Origin: Streptococcus catagoni
GTDB lineage: Bacteria > Bacillota > Bacilli > Lactobacillales > Streptococcaceae
Assembly: GCF_011421425.1 (NCBI RefSeq)
Contig: NZ_WPCW01000004.1
Location: 62,001 to 126,000, forward strand
Direction of reading: 5' to 3'
Length of the DNA: 64,000 nt
The translations under genes were made by a program, and so were the position numbers. Numbering within the stretch: the stretch's first letter is position 1; each line of letters begins with the position of its first letter. Below the pieces are notes generated by a model that did no database searches, had not been told where the DNA came from, and was given only the letters and a program-made list of their open reading frames with translations. Below, piece after piece: positions 53,095-62,391 of this stretch.

Positions 53095-54417
53095 ATGTTT
53101 AAACTCGTCTATTATCAATTTCACTATAGCAAAAAACAGTGGTTAGGGCTTATTCCTGTATTTTTTGTTGCCAGTTTAATTGTGAGTACTTCTTTGATTG
53201 GCATTCATAGTGTACCAAAGTCAGTGGAAAATGTTTCTCAGCTCTTTCAAATGCTGATATTTTTTGGTGGTGCAACCCTCTTTTTACTCATTTCTAACCT
53301 GATTCATTTTCTGCTGCATATCTTTAAAAAAGAATATCAGTTATGGACCATCCTTGGAGCCAGTCGTAGACAGCTTTCCTTACTGATTAGTGGACAATTT
53401 GGACTGATTGCTCTGCTATCTAGTTTTATTGGAACAGTTTCGGCAGTATTTTTAGTTAACCCCTATTATCAGTTTTTACGTGACTTTGTTGGAACCAATG
53501 AATTACCTCCCTTGAAGATTAGCTCTAGTTTACCTATTTTAGGCTTGTGCCTTCTTCTTGTGCCAATGATTGCAATGCTAGCTTCTTATTACTATTCTAT
53601 GAAATTGTTAAAGGCTGAAGAAGGGCTGGAAGGTTCACTTAAAAAAAGAGGCAAGTCCTCCTATCTGATAAAGGCTGTGTTAGCAGCAGGGATTTGTCTC
53701 TTATGGCTAGCTTGTGTTTATAGCCTATTTTCCACTCCTAGCGATCTATCATTTATGGCCAAATTTCAACGAACAGCAGTTACTTTCTTACTCTTAATAT
53801 TACATTTATTTATCATTCAAATGATCTCCCCAGCTGTTCAGATCAGTTTGCTCCGTTTATTCAATAAGGTGCCGACCTCTCATTATGCTCCGGTAACAGC
53901 AAGATGGATGATCCTAGATAAACCTATCTATCTTAAAAGTTTGCAAGCTTCCATGATTATGGGGGTCAGTTTGGTTTCGGGCTTTCTCCTTTTTATTCAA
54001 AATACCTATGTAGGAAATCAAGCCAGGGCGATGACAGAAGCAAAGGTTTCTTTCTTAGTTTATCTAGGTGCCCCGATACTTCTTATTATAGCCAATGCTA
54101 TTTCAATCACCCTTCTTGTTTCTAGCCAAGAAAAGGCAGACGTTGCACAATTGAAAAGCTTAGGCGTTTCAAAAGGTCATTTATTTTGGATTAGAGTAGC
54201 AGAAGCCTTTTATCAATCACTTCTTGTTGCTTTCATTTCTCAATTTTTTAATCTGGTGATTTGGCTGATGGTATTAAAAGGAGTGGCCATATTAGGTTTA
54301 GAAATGAGCACAAGTGTTAGTCTTTGGCTACCCAATCTTATTATCTGTTTCCTGCTATTCTTAGTCATTTTAGTCACAAAGCTGGCCAATGATTATAGCC
54401 TTGAGAACAAGGACTAA
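53095..54417 (+). CDS. FtsX-domain ABC transporter permease
   Basis: 440 residues with about eight membrane segments and two FtsX units (GASRRQLSLLISGQFGLIALLSSF at ~90-115; LKSLGVSKGHLFWIRVAEAFYQSLLVAF at ~345-375). The size is between FtsX (single unit) and BceB (~650 residues, large outer domain); no large extracellular domain is seen, so a BceB-style antibiotic-sensing loop is missing. Partner of the ATPase just upstream. Substrate unknown. Confidence 0.85.
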   Translation: MFKLVYYQFHYSKKQWLGLIPVFFVASLIVSTSLIGIHSVPKSVENVSQLFQMLIFFGGATLFLLISNLIHFLLHIFKKEYQLWTILGASRRQLSLLISGQFGLIALLSSFIGTVSAVFLVNPYYQFLRDFVGTNELPPLKISSSLPILGLCLLLVPMIAMLASYYYSMKLLKAEEGLEGSLKKRGKSSYLIKAVLAAGICLLWLACVYSLFSTPSDLSFMAKFQRTAVTFLLLILHLFIIQMISPAVQISLLRLFNKVPTSHYAPVTARWMILDKPIYLKSLQASMIMGVSLVSGFLLFIQNTYVGNQARAMTEAKVSFLVYLGAPILLIIANAISITLLVSSQEKADVAQLKSLGVSKGHLFWIRVAEAFYQSLLVAFISQFFNLVIWLMVLKGVAILGLEMSTSVSLWLPNLIICFLLFLVILVTKLANDYSLENKD

Positions 54418-54550
54418 CAAAGGAAACTTCTTTATGGCAAGCCTGAAAAAGTAGCTGATGTTCTAGGGTTTGCTTATTACTAAATAGTAGTAAAAAAGCT
54501 GTGTCAGTGCTACAATAGATTTATCAAACCACAAGTAAAGGAGAAGGACT

Positions 54551-55507
54551 ATGGGATTATTAGTTGATGGCAAGTGGCAGGACAAATGGTATGATACCAA
54601 GTCTACCAAGGGACATTTTATCAGGTCTGCATCTCAATTTAGAAATTGGGTCACAAAGGATGGAGAAAAAGGACCCAGTGGGAGAGGCGGTTTTAAGGCA
54701 GAAGCAAACCGCTATCATCTCTATGTCTCTTTAGCCTGTCCATGGGCTAGTAGGGCCTTAATGATGCGTGCCCTCAAAGGATTAGAAGATATTATCTCTG
54801 TATCAATCGTCCATCCCTTAATGTTGGAGCATGGTTGGACCTTTGACCCCTCAAGCAGTGGTGTTAAAGATCATTTGTTTGACTTAAACTACCTCTACGA
54901 ATTGTATTTAAAAGCTGATCCAGACTACACAGGAAGAGTGACTGTGCCCGTTTTATGGGATAAAAAGACACAGACCATTGTTAGTAATGAATCTTCTGAA
55001 ATTATCAGAATGTTCAATTCAGCCTTTGAAGTTTTCCAAGATAATGACTATGATTATTATCCTGACGCCCTAGCAGATGACATTGATGCCATGAATGATT
55101 TTGTTTATCCTAATATTAACAATGGCGTTTACAAAACGGGCTTTGCCACCACCCAAAAGGTCTACGAAAAAGAAGTTGATAATCTCTTTAAAGCCTTGGA
55201 TAAAGTGGAAGCCTTATTAGAAAAGCAAGATTACTTAGTGGGCAATACCTTCACAGAAGCTGATATCCGATTATTCACCACGCTGGTGCGTTTTGACTCA
55301 GTCTATTTTGGTCACTTCAAATGTAATCTTAAACCGTTAACAGACTACAAGAACTTGTGGGTTTACACCAAAGGCATCTACAATATGCCTAAAATAGCTG
55401 ACACGGTTAATTTTGAACACATCAAAGAACATTATTACGGTAGCCATAAAACCATCAATCCTAATGGCATCGTTCCCAAAGGACCAAACTTAGATTGGTC
55501 ACTATAG
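54551..55507 (+). CDS. Glutathionyl-hydroquinone reductase (YqjG/ECM4 type)
   Basis: 318 residues, omega/xi-class glutathione-transferase fold. The catalytic Cys is in LYVSLACPWASRALMMRALKG; the family's VPVLWDKKTQTIVSNESSEIIRMFN (SES glutathione site) and the C-terminal YFGHFKCNLKPLTDYKNLW and NPNGIVPKGPN follow. It removes glutathione from glutathionylated quinones. Its presence fits the GshAB gene in the same window. RBS AAAGGAG. Confidence 0.92.
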   Translation: MGLLVDGKWQDKWYDTKSTKGHFIRSASQFRNWVTKDGEKGPSGRGGFKAEANRYHLYVSLACPWASRALMMRALKGLEDIISVSIVHPLMLEHGWTFDPSSSGVKDHLFDLNYLYELYLKADPDYTGRVTVPVLWDKKTQTIVSNESSEIIRMFNSAFEVFQDNDYDYYPDALADDIDAMNDFVYPNINNGVYKTGFATTQKVYEKEVDNLFKALDKVEALLEKQDYLVGNTFTEADIRLFTTLVRFDSVYFGHFKCNLKPLTDYKNLWVYTKGIYNMPKIADTVNFEHIKEHYYGSHKTINPNGIVPKGPNLDWSL

Positions 55508-55509
55508 GT

Positions 55510-55729
55510 TATAAGAGGACAAAAAGAATCCCTTGTCGTGACCTGCACCCCAATTGTATGACCACCATCTTCAATAATGGTGTCTGCCATTACTCCCATC
55601 AAACCAACTTTTCCCCCACCATAAACTAAGTCATGCTTATTTGTGCTCTTCCACTCAGAAAGCTCCACTGTTTTTGACAAAATAGAGATTGTTTCCTGAA
55701 CTGGCGCCACAAAAAATTGTCATTTTCAT
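55510..55729 (-). pseudogene. LOG-family protein remnant (TIGR00730), frameshifted and truncated
   Basis: On the minus strand from the ATG at 55729: KMTIFCGASSGNNLYFVK, then a frame change near 55675, then KTVELSEWKSTNKHDLVYGGGKVGLMG and VMADTIIEDGGHTIGV. This is the N-terminal third of the cytokinin-riboside-phosphate phosphoribohydrolase-like family. The catalytic PGGxGTxxE motif and everything after it are missing; the frame runs into the end of the reductase gene. Confidence 0.8.
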
Positions 55730-55872
55730 TCTTCAATTCTCTTTTCTAATTTATTTTTAGGTGTTTCACTAATTTCTTCTAGGAAGAAATATACTGATCA
55801 GAAAGGATAAGGCTATTACCTAAAACGTCTCCAAGCTCTTTTTGATGCCATTAAGATTTTCATTATCAGATT

Positions 55873-55900
55873 TTACAGGCTCATCAGGCCTGTAATTTTC
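55873..55900. terminator. Hairpin terminator in the degraded region
   Basis: TTACAGGC (55873-55880) and GCCTGTAA (55888-55895), followed by TTTTCTTT. No active gene obviously uses it. The stretch 55730-55980 holds no recognisable gene. Confidence 0.5.
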
Positions 55901-55984
55901 TTTCCTAAGAATACATCTTCCTTGTAAACAGATATTATCAATAAAAGGGTTAAAAGTCTATAAATTCAATCATGGGCTTTTTTG

Positions 55985-56145
55985 TAATTATATACTTCGT
56001 AGAGCATTGGGCTTAAGGAAGCTACTATAAAGAAGTACATAGAAGAACAAGAGAAACACGATATAGCACTAGATTCTTGAATGGATGAGAAGTCAAAATC
56101 AATGAGGCTTGAACAAAGTGAAAGCCAGCGTCTTTAGGCGCTGGC
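55985..56145 (+). mobile_element. IS200/IS605-family relic (end of tnpA and right-end hairpin)
   Basis: The plus strand reads YFVE, one frame slip, then GLKEATIKKYIEEQEKHDIALD followed by a stop: the C terminus of an IS200-type Y1 transposase (GLNEATIxKYIxEQE in intact copies, as I remember). About 60 bases later the hairpin GCCAGCG (56124-56130)/CGCTGGC (56139-56145) matches the subterminal right-end hairpin that such elements use instead of inverted repeats. The rest of tnpA and the left end are absent. Confidence 0.65.
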
Positions 56146-56196
56146 TGGTGATATGGGTTTATAGCTTTTGTACACCCCCCCTTAGACGGGTGCTTA

Positions 56197-56793
56197 TTAG
56201 GTCTCAATCATAATATTAGCATCATTTTCAAACCGTTCGTAGAATTTTTGGTATTGCTCTCTTCGGGATTTTTGAGTGTTTTTTATAAATTCTATATCTT
56301 GATTTCTTTCTCTTGTGTCTCTAATAGTTCTTCTCTTAAATTCAGTTTCAGGATCAGTTTTTAAACAAATAGAAAGGTCAAAGAGGTCTTTTGATAAAAA
56401 AGCTGATGACATTCCTTCGACAATAAGTATAGGTTTTGCTGCTTTTAATATCTTACTTTTACTCCAAGGCTCCTCTATTGTTAAGATATCCAATCCATTT
56501 TTTAAGGCTAAAATATCCCTTTTTAAAGAATTGAGTTCATGTGAAAGAGGCATATTAGCTGTTATCTTTTGATTTGGGAACTGTTTCGGAATAGCTAAGT
56601 TTCTATGTTCACTAGATATGATATAGGGATCAGTCTCTAATAGATTGATATCATTGTTATCTAATTGTTCTACTAATATTTTACAAAAGGTAGATTTACC
56701 AGAAGCACCATGTCCATATATTCTGATAACAATTTTTTCTTTCTTTTCAACATAGCCTTTAATCACTTTTATGTATTTGTCAAAAATTTCCAT
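56197..56793 (-). CDS. Uridine-kinase-like P-loop kinase, unknown substrate
   Basis: 198 residues. Walker A IRIYGHGASGKSTF near residue 25, ETDPYI after strand 2, ILIVEGMSSAFLS as the Walker B-like strand, and an Arg-rich lid (FKRRTIRDTRERNQ). This is the uridine kinase/phosphoribulokinase superfamily; the specific substrate motif of Udk is not visible. AAAGGAG lies before the ATG. It sits alone in a degraded region yet its frame is fully open. Confidence 0.75.
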   Translation of the reverse strand: MEIFDKYIKVIKGYVEKKEKIVIRIYGHGASGKSTFCKILVEQLDNNDINLLETDPYIISSEHRNLAIPKQFPNQKITANMPLSHELNSLKRDILALKNGLDILTIEEPWSKSKILKAAKPILIVEGMSSAFLSKDLFDLSICLKTDPETEFKRRTIRDTRERNQDIEFIKNTQKSRREQYQKFYERFENDANIMIET

Positions 56794-56908
56794 GAAACTC
56801 CTTTAATAAGCAGCTTTTTAGATAGTGGTAAAGAGTATCTAAAATTTGCCTAATATAAACATTTTATTTTTGAGAACAAATCTCTTGTTAGACAATATCT
56901 GTTTTTGA

Positions 56909-57305
56909 CTAGATAATGGTTTTAATTAAGTGTGTCTGATCATAAAACTCATAGCCATGCTTGGGATAAAAATGATATGACCCGAACCATTGTTCTTTAG
57001 GTTCTCCTAAATGAATTCTTATATGAGTTTTACCTATTTTCTTTAAGTAATCTTCTGTAAAACTTAATAATTGACTACCAACTCCTTGGTTTTTAATATT
57101 AGCTTTGACAAAGAAACGATGGAACCTATGACTCTGTTATATTCATTATGGCTATCCAAAAACAGTCACCTTTTTTTAAATAATTTTTAGGAATATCGAG
57201 TAAATCAGGATTAATACTGGGGACTTTACCTAAAGCATCTTTTACTTGTAAAATCATAAAAATTAAATCATCCCTATAATTTTCTTCATAATTTATTATC
57301 TTCAT
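56909..57305 (-). pseudogene. GNAT acetyltransferase, frameshifted with probable internal deletion
   Basis: The ATG at 57305 opens MKIINYEENYRDDLIFMILQ... to CFWIAIMNITES and a TAG near 57128. Another frame continues HRFFVKANIKNQGVGSQLLSF (the acetyl-CoA-binding Q-G-V-G loop) to FYPKHGYEFYDQTHLIKTII, stop at 56909. A third frame across the junction reads EYNRVIGSI, typical for the strand before that loop, so ~20 residues seem lost together with the frame. Joined length is ~132 residues, shorter than the usual ~150. Confidence 0.75.
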
Positions 57306-57723
57306 AACCACTCTACCATCTTACTATTAAATGCTTTGATTTATATAATATCATAAAGGAAATATTTTTCGCAGACAAATGTAACCATTCCTCTTCAAAG
57401 CAGCAAAACAACGCCTTTTTAATGTATAATAGGATACCTCCTATTGGAAAGACAATTGTTGACAAATTGGGTCTACAATGAAGTTTTGGTGGACAGCTGG
57501 CTCTAAGTGTAAAACAAAAAAGCAGGTTAACTTTTCCTTCGTGGTTTCTTGATAAGTTCTTAAATTTTAATCATTAGACACAAAATCACACTATAAGATA
57601 AATAAAATTAAAAAAACGAGAAAATTTAGCCATTATTGGTCTACTTATAATACTAATAATAACCAGGTTTTTCTTGCCTATGATATAATAAATAAGAATT
57701 TTGAGAAAAAGGAATATTAAAAA

Positions 57724-58944
57724 TTGACTATATATGTGGTAGATGAAAAACTAGATAATGCTGATTTTGATTTATTTGTTGAAGAAAATAAATATGGTAA
57801 TCTATTACAGACAACTAGTTGGGCAAAAGTTAAGACTGATTGGGAGTCTCGACAACTGATGTTCTATTCTGAACCGGATCATGAACTAGTGGCATGTGCT
57901 TCTTTATTAATCAAAAGGTTTTTTAAAAAAATCAAAGTAGCTTATATACCTAGAGGTCCAGTAGTTGATTACAGTGATGCAGAATTAGTGGTTAATGTCT
58001 TTAAAGCTTTAAAGAATTATGCTAAAAAAGAAAAGTTTTTATTGATAAAATGCGATCCGAGTTTCCTAATTGATAGAAATGATTCCAAGCAAACGAAATA
58101 TTGTATGCAGACCATTAGTGCATTGGAAAAAATGGGTTACCGTTGGTCAGGATTAACAATGAATCTGTCTGATATGGTTCAACCACGTTTTCAAGCTAAT
58201 AAATACCTTAGCGACCAAACAATTACAGATTACAAAAAACATTCTAAACGTTTAAAAAATAACGCAAGTAAAAAAGGGGTTGAAATTATTAATGGTCACG
58301 AGGATGAGGTTAAGATATTTTCCGGTCTTGTGGTCTATACTGAGCAAAGAAAAAATATAAGACTAAGAAATTTCGATTATTTTAAAAAAATAAAAGATGT
58401 TTTTGGAGACAATGCTGAATTTTATTTTGCTCAGATTGATACTAAAAAACAAAAAACAGTTTTGAAAGATCGTTTGTCTGATTTAAGTAAAGCAAGAAAG
58501 GATACGCCGGTAGATCAAAAAAATCGTTTAAAAGATTTAAAACAACAAGAGCTTTCGGTTATTAGACAGCTTGAAGAATTGTCTAATATAGAAAAATCAG
58601 ACACTGACAAGGTTATTGTTGCTGGGGTTTTAGGGATTCATTATGCTAAAGGAATAGAATTATTATATGCAAGTATGGATGACCGTTTTAAAAATTATTA
58701 TCCCCAATATTTACTAGATATGGAAATATTTAACAGATGCTATCAAAAAGGCCTTGAATGGGCAAATATGGGAGGAGTTGAAGGAGACCTTAAAGGAGGA
58801 CTGTCAACTTTTAAACTATCTTTTAATCCAAATATTGAAGAATACATTGGAGAATTTAATTTGGTTGGGAATAAATACTTTTATGATTTAGGTAAAACCA
58901 TATTCAAATTTAGAAAACAATTAAGAAGATTAAAAAACAAATAA
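57724..58944 (+). CDS. FemAB/MurM-type peptidyltransferase
   Basis: 406 residues of the FemAB family, which adds amino acids from aminoacyl-tRNA to the peptidoglycan stem peptide (interpeptide bridge). Seen: NLLQTTSWAKVKTDWESR near the N terminus, YIPRGPVVDYSD, a lysine-rich coiled arm at ~240-290 (KDRLSDLSKARK...LKDLKQQELSVIRQLEEL) typical of Fem proteins, and the C-terminal WANMGGVEGDLKGGLSTFKLSFNP. The TTG at 57724 follows AAGGAA; no ATG fits. Pyogenic streptococci usually carry two such genes; only one is here. The ~410 bases upstream contain TATAAT-like boxes (57683) and no gene. Confidence 0.88.
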   Translation: MTIYVVDEKLDNADFDLFVEENKYGNLLQTTSWAKVKTDWESRQLMFYSEPDHELVACASLLIKRFFKKIKVAYIPRGPVVDYSDAELVVNVFKALKNYAKKEKFLLIKCDPSFLIDRNDSKQTKYCMQTISALEKMGYRWSGLTMNLSDMVQPRFQANKYLSDQTITDYKKHSKRLKNNASKKGVEIINGHEDEVKIFSGLVVYTEQRKNIRLRNFDYFKKIKDVFGDNAEFYFAQIDTKKQKTVLKDRLSDLSKARKDTPVDQKNRLKDLKQQELSVIRQLEELSNIEKSDTDKVIVAGVLGIHYAKGIELLYASMDDRFKNYYPQYLLDMEIFNRCYQKGLEWANMGGVEGDLKGGLSTFKLSFNPNIEEYIGEFNLVGNKYFYDLGKTIFKFRKQLRRLKNK

Positions 58945-59137
58945 GTTAGGATGGTCATTCCTAGCTTATTTATTTTAAGTAAGAAGTCTAAAAACTGAGG
59001 ATTATTTTTGAAAAATGATATTGGAATTGATTTCTTTTGATATAATAACAGCAAAGTATCATAGGGTTATATGGTAACCATCTAAGTAAGTAATCTTCTT
59101 AAGAAATGTAAAGGATAAAGTAACAGAAAGTACTCAT

Positions 59138-59479
59138 ATGAAAAAGTTAAAGTTGTTTATTAGATCTGTAGAGCTGTTAATTTTAGCTATTACCATAACA
59201 TTATTTATCATTGCTCCAAATACCATCATAGTTCATTTTAATAGTAGCGGCTTGCCTGATGGCTATGGGAATAAGATTTCTTTGTATGTATTTTCATTGA
59301 TAACAATAATCGTAGGTGAATTAGGAATTGCTTATTTCAAATACCAAAGAAAGAAAACAGGAATGGAAGACTCTCCCATGTTAAATTGGCAAGAAATAAG
59401 ATTTTTTCAAATTCTTGCAATGGTTGCTTTGGCATTCCTAGTTGCTATGATATATCAATTGTTTTACTTAAAAAGATAG
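59138..59479 (+). CDS. DUF1648-domain membrane protein
   Basis: 113 residues, three membrane segments (ELLILAITITLFIIAP, LYVFSLITIIVGELGIAYF, FFQILAMVALAFLVAMIYQL). VHFNSSGLPDGYGNK after the first segment is the DUF1648 signature found in SdpI-type immunity proteins and in many small membrane proteins. It lies 9 bases ahead of the PhzF gene and is probably cotranscribed with it. Confidence 0.75.
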   Translation: MKKLKLFIRSVELLILAITITLFIIAPNTIIVHFNSSGLPDGYGNKISLYVFSLITIIVGELGIAYFKYQRKKTGMEDSPMLNWQEIRFFQILAMVALAFLVAMIYQLFYLKR

Positions 59480-59488
59480 GAATTAGAA

Positions 59489-60280
59489 ATGTTACCGTAT
59501 TATATTGTTAATGCCTTTACCGATAAATCATTTTCAGGAAATCCTGCAGGGGTTGTTGTTTTAGATAAACCAATTGAAGAAGAATTGATGCAGAAAATTG
59601 CTAAAGAAAATAATCTCTCTGAGACAGCATTTATTTTAAAAGAAAATGACTATTATCATATTAGATGGTTTACTCCTCAAAAAGAAGTAGATCTTTGTGG
59701 TCACGCGACTCTTGCAAGTGCTTATGTAGTCTCATATTTCCTTGAAAATAGTCTAGAACATATCACTTTTTCTTCCAAATCAGGCTTTTTAGAAGTAATC
59801 ATCAATAAGGATGAAATGACCTTATATTTTCCAATGGTCACAATTAATCAAGTACCAATTACCTCAATGATGAATGAGGTGTTTGAAGTGAAAATTATAG
59901 AAGCCTATAGAACCGATGACCAAGAGCATCTTATCTTAGTGATGGAAAACTATAAATTACTAGAAAATCTTCCGCTTGATTTAGATAAAATGAGACAATT
60001 AGCTCCCCACGGTGTGACAGTTACTGCAAAAAGTGATGAAAGCGATAGTGATTATGTGCTTCGCTATTTTGCACCTAATTATGGGATTAATGAAGATCCA
60101 GTGACAGGGTCAGCACAAACACGCCTCGCACCATTATGGGCAAAAAAGCTAGGAAAAACACAGTTAATATCAAAGCAATTATCTGAAAGACAAGGCATAA
60201 TGATTGTTGAATTGGAAGGAACAATGGTTAAGATTACGGGTAAAGCTAGCTTATATTTAGAAGGACGGTTGGTCATTTAG
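59489..60280 (+). CDS. PhzF-family isomerase
   Basis: 263 residues. YIVNAFTDKSFSGNPAGVVVL at the N terminus with the catalytic-Glu helix NNLSETAFIL, the internal repeat VDLCGHATLASAYVV, and GINEDPVTGSAQTRLAPLWA in the second half: the two-fold symmetric diaminopimelate-epimerase-like fold. Family members isomerise or epimerise small acids; the substrate here is unknown. Terminator at 60332. Confidence 0.9.
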   Translation: MLPYYIVNAFTDKSFSGNPAGVVVLDKPIEEELMQKIAKENNLSETAFILKENDYYHIRWFTPQKEVDLCGHATLASAYVVSYFLENSLEHITFSSKSGFLEVIINKDEMTLYFPMVTINQVPITSMMNEVFEVKIIEAYRTDDQEHLILVMENYKLLENLPLDLDKMRQLAPHGVTVTAKSDESDSDYVLRYFAPNYGINEDPVTGSAQTRLAPLWAKKLGKTQLISKQLSERQGIMIVELEGTMVKITGKASLYLEGRLVI

Positions 60281-60331
60281 TATGAAACTATTTAAAAATA
60301 GCTAAGGAATTGAGATTGTTAGCTTGACTCT

Positions 60332-60356
60332 AAAGCCTGTAAAAAGGCTTTTTTTG
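60332..60356 (+). terminator. Terminator of the DUF1648-PhzF unit
   Basis: AAAGCCT (60332-60338) and AGGCTTT (60345-60351), followed by a T run to 60355. Confidence 0.7.
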
Positions 60357-60435
60357 TATAGTAAAATGTCCCTTCAAAGAGATTATTAAATTGATTGATA
60401 TAAAAGAAATAATTGGAGAAAAGGTGTTAATACAT

Positions 60436-60759
60436 TTAATCCGAAGTTCGTCCTTCCCAGTTTTTAAACCAAAGATAATTAGCAGTTAACAATATTATGG
60501 AGAATAGAATTGCTGCGATTATCCCTACAAATATAGTATGATGTACTAAATGAGAAGAAATTTCAGTTGGAGGTAGTACCTTTTCTTTGGTGAAGAGGAG
60601 ATAAGGGTAAACAGATTTTGCTAGCCTAACGGGTAGAGCCCAAAAGTTATATTGCCATAAATGCTTTCCGTAACTAGTTCCACCAATTAAGGCAGCATTG
60701 AGAGCACCAACTATGGAAATACCTATATACTTTAATAGTTCTGATTGTAAATAATTCAT
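60436..60759 (-). pseudogene. Lantibiotic-immunity ABC permease, internally deleted
   Basis: 107 residues. The N terminus MNYLQSELLKY is that of a full MutE/NukE-type permease (~245 residues), but it joins directly to what looks like the C-terminal part (ALNAALIGGTSYGKHLWQYN, then IFVGIIAAILFSIILLTANYL). Only two membrane segments remain. Its ATG overlaps the ATPase stop (ATGA), the usual operon junction. Without its central segments the exporter cannot work. Confidence 0.65.
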
Positions 60760-61445
60760 TCGATTTTTCCTCCAACTACAGACATAAATAGTTGTTCTAA
60801 GTCCTGCTCTTCTTTTTTTGGTCTCTGATACAGTAATTGACCATTGCAAATTATTCCAACAGTATCTACAATATGTTCTACTTCCGCCAAGTTATGGCTT
60901 GAAATAATTACTGTAATTCCTCGTCTTGGAAAAGATTTGATTAAATTTTTAAGTTCTTGAATCCCCAACGGGTCAAGGTCATTAGTTGGTTCATCAAGTA
61001 TTAATAGACTTGGATTACCTAATAGGGCAATGGCGAGACCAAGTCTCTGCTTCATACCCATAGAAAAATCTCCTGTTTTTTTACCTACCTTACCTAAGCC
61101 AACAATCTCCAAAACCTCTGAAATTCTACCTGATGATATTTCTAGTAAGGTTGCGTAAACTTTTAAATTTTCTGATGCTGTTCAATTTAGATAAATAGAT
61201 GGTGATTCAATTAATGAGCCAGTATTTTTGAGGTGGCTACGGTTCCAAAGTTCTTGGTCAAAAAATATTTGACCAGAAGTTGGTTTTAAAAGGCCAATAA
61301 TCATCTTTAAAGTTGTTGATTTTCCTGCTCCATTTGGTCCAAGAAGTCCATAGATACTGTTTTTTTTGACCTGTAAAGAGACTTGATTAACAATCACAGC
61401 TTTGCTAGTGTGTTTACACAAGATTATTGACAGAATCAAAATCAA
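60756..61445 (-). pseudogene. Lantibiotic-immunity ABC ATPase (MutF/NukF type), nonsense codon and damaged start
   Basis: Two blocks in the same frame are split by a TGA at 61182-61184. Block one: [27 protein letters not shown] (Walker A) to [12 protein letters not shown]. Block two: TASENLKVYATLLEISS, FSMGMKQRLGLAIALLGNP (signature), LLILDEPTNDLDPLGIQEL (Walker B) and VIISSHNLAE. Homologues have Leu at the stop (TTA to TGA). The N terminus also changes frame before CKHTSK and has no ATG. The text is close to MutF/NukF/EpiF immunity ATPases. No lantibiotic structural gene is nearby. Confidence 0.8.
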
Positions 61446-61510
61446 TTAATCTTTTTTTATTTTAACAAAAATAGTCTCTTTTTTTTTTTTGAGTTTTAAA
61501 AAAAACTGTC

Positions 61511-61539
61511 TTAATTCAATAGTGAAAGCGTTTTATACT
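61511..61539 (+). promoter_or_regulatory. Promoter of the sorbitol operon with overlapping cre-like site
   Basis: TTAATT (61511-61516), 17-base spacer, TATACT (61534-61539). TGAAAGCGTTTTAT (61523-61536) matches cre except the last CA and overlaps the -10 box, so CcpA binding would block RNA polymerase. PRD-regulator activation is expected from the gene downstream. Confidence 0.5.
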
Positions 61540-61568
61540 AGATTTATAAAAAAATAAAGGAGAAATTT

Positions 61569-62369
61569 ATGACTGATTGGTTAAATATTGCTGGTAAAAC
61601 AGCAATTGTTACAGGTGCTTCATCTGGTATAGGTAGAGCAATTGTTGAAGAACTTCTAGAACTAGATGTCAAAGTAGCTAATTTTGATGTCGTAGACAAC
61701 GATTTAGCTCATCCAAACTTAATGTTTGTCAAGGTTGACGTTACGTCTCGTAAAGAAGTTGAAGACGGAGTGGCAAAGGTAGTTGAACATTTTGGTAAAA
61801 TTGACGCATTAATTAATAATGCTGGTATTAATGTCCCTAGAATACTTGTGGATCCAAATGATCCTCATGGGAAATATGAATTAGATGATGAGACATTTGA
61901 CAAAATTACAGCAATTAACCAAAAAGGCCTATTTTTAGTAAGTCAAGCAGTTGGACGTTTACTTGTTGAACAAAGGTCAGGAGTGATTATTAATATGGCT
62001 TCTGAAGCTGGACTGGAAGGATCTGAAGGGCAAAGTGCTTATGCAGCAACAAAAGCAGCAGTGTATTCTTATACGCGATCATGGTCAAAAGAATTAGGAA
62101 AATATGGTGTTCGTGTTGTTGGTATTGCACCAGGGATTATGGAAGCTACTGGGCTAAGAACATTGGTGTATGAAGAGGCATTAGGATATACTAGAGGAAA
62201 AACTGTTGAAGAGATTCGTGCAGGATATTCATCTACAAGTACAACACCACTTGGACGTAGTGGGAAATTAAGGGAAGTTGCAGATCTTGCCGCTTATTAT
62301 ATTTCAGATCGTTCAAGCTATATTACTGGAATTACAACAAATGTAGCAGGTGGAAAAACAAGAGGATGA
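61569..62369 (+). CDS. srlD: Sorbitol-6-phosphate 2-dehydrogenase
   Basis: 266 residues of the short-chain dehydrogenase family. NAD motif TGASSGIGRAI (~residue 17), NNAG, catalytic Ser in MASEAG, Tyr/Lys in YAATK. The stretch VPRILVDPNDPHGKYELDDE and the end TTNVAGGKTRG match streptococcal sorbitol-6-phosphate dehydrogenase as I know it from S. mutans. It oxidises sorbitol-6-phosphate to fructose-6-phosphate. RBS AAAGGAG. The following gene is an antiterminator-type PRD regulator, the order of the S. mutans sorbitol operon. Confidence 0.85.
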   Translation: MTDWLNIAGKTAIVTGASSGIGRAIVEELLELDVKVANFDVVDNDLAHPNLMFVKVDVTSRKEVEDGVAKVVEHFGKIDALINNAGINVPRILVDPNDPHGKYELDDETFDKITAINQKGLFLVSQAVGRLLVEQRSGVIINMASEAGLEGSEGQSAYAATKAAVYSYTRSWSKELGKYGVRVVGIAPGIMEATGLRTLVYEEALGYTRGKTVEEIRAGYSSTSTTPLGRSGKLREVADLAAYYISDRSSYITGITTNVAGGKTRG

Positions 62370-62391
62370 CATCCAGCTAGAAAGGATAGTC

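Noticed and set aside
55740..55870. Minus-strand KILMASKRAWRRFR as a transposase C terminus
   Set aside because: Too short, followed at once by two stops, and no second conserved block; not enough to call.
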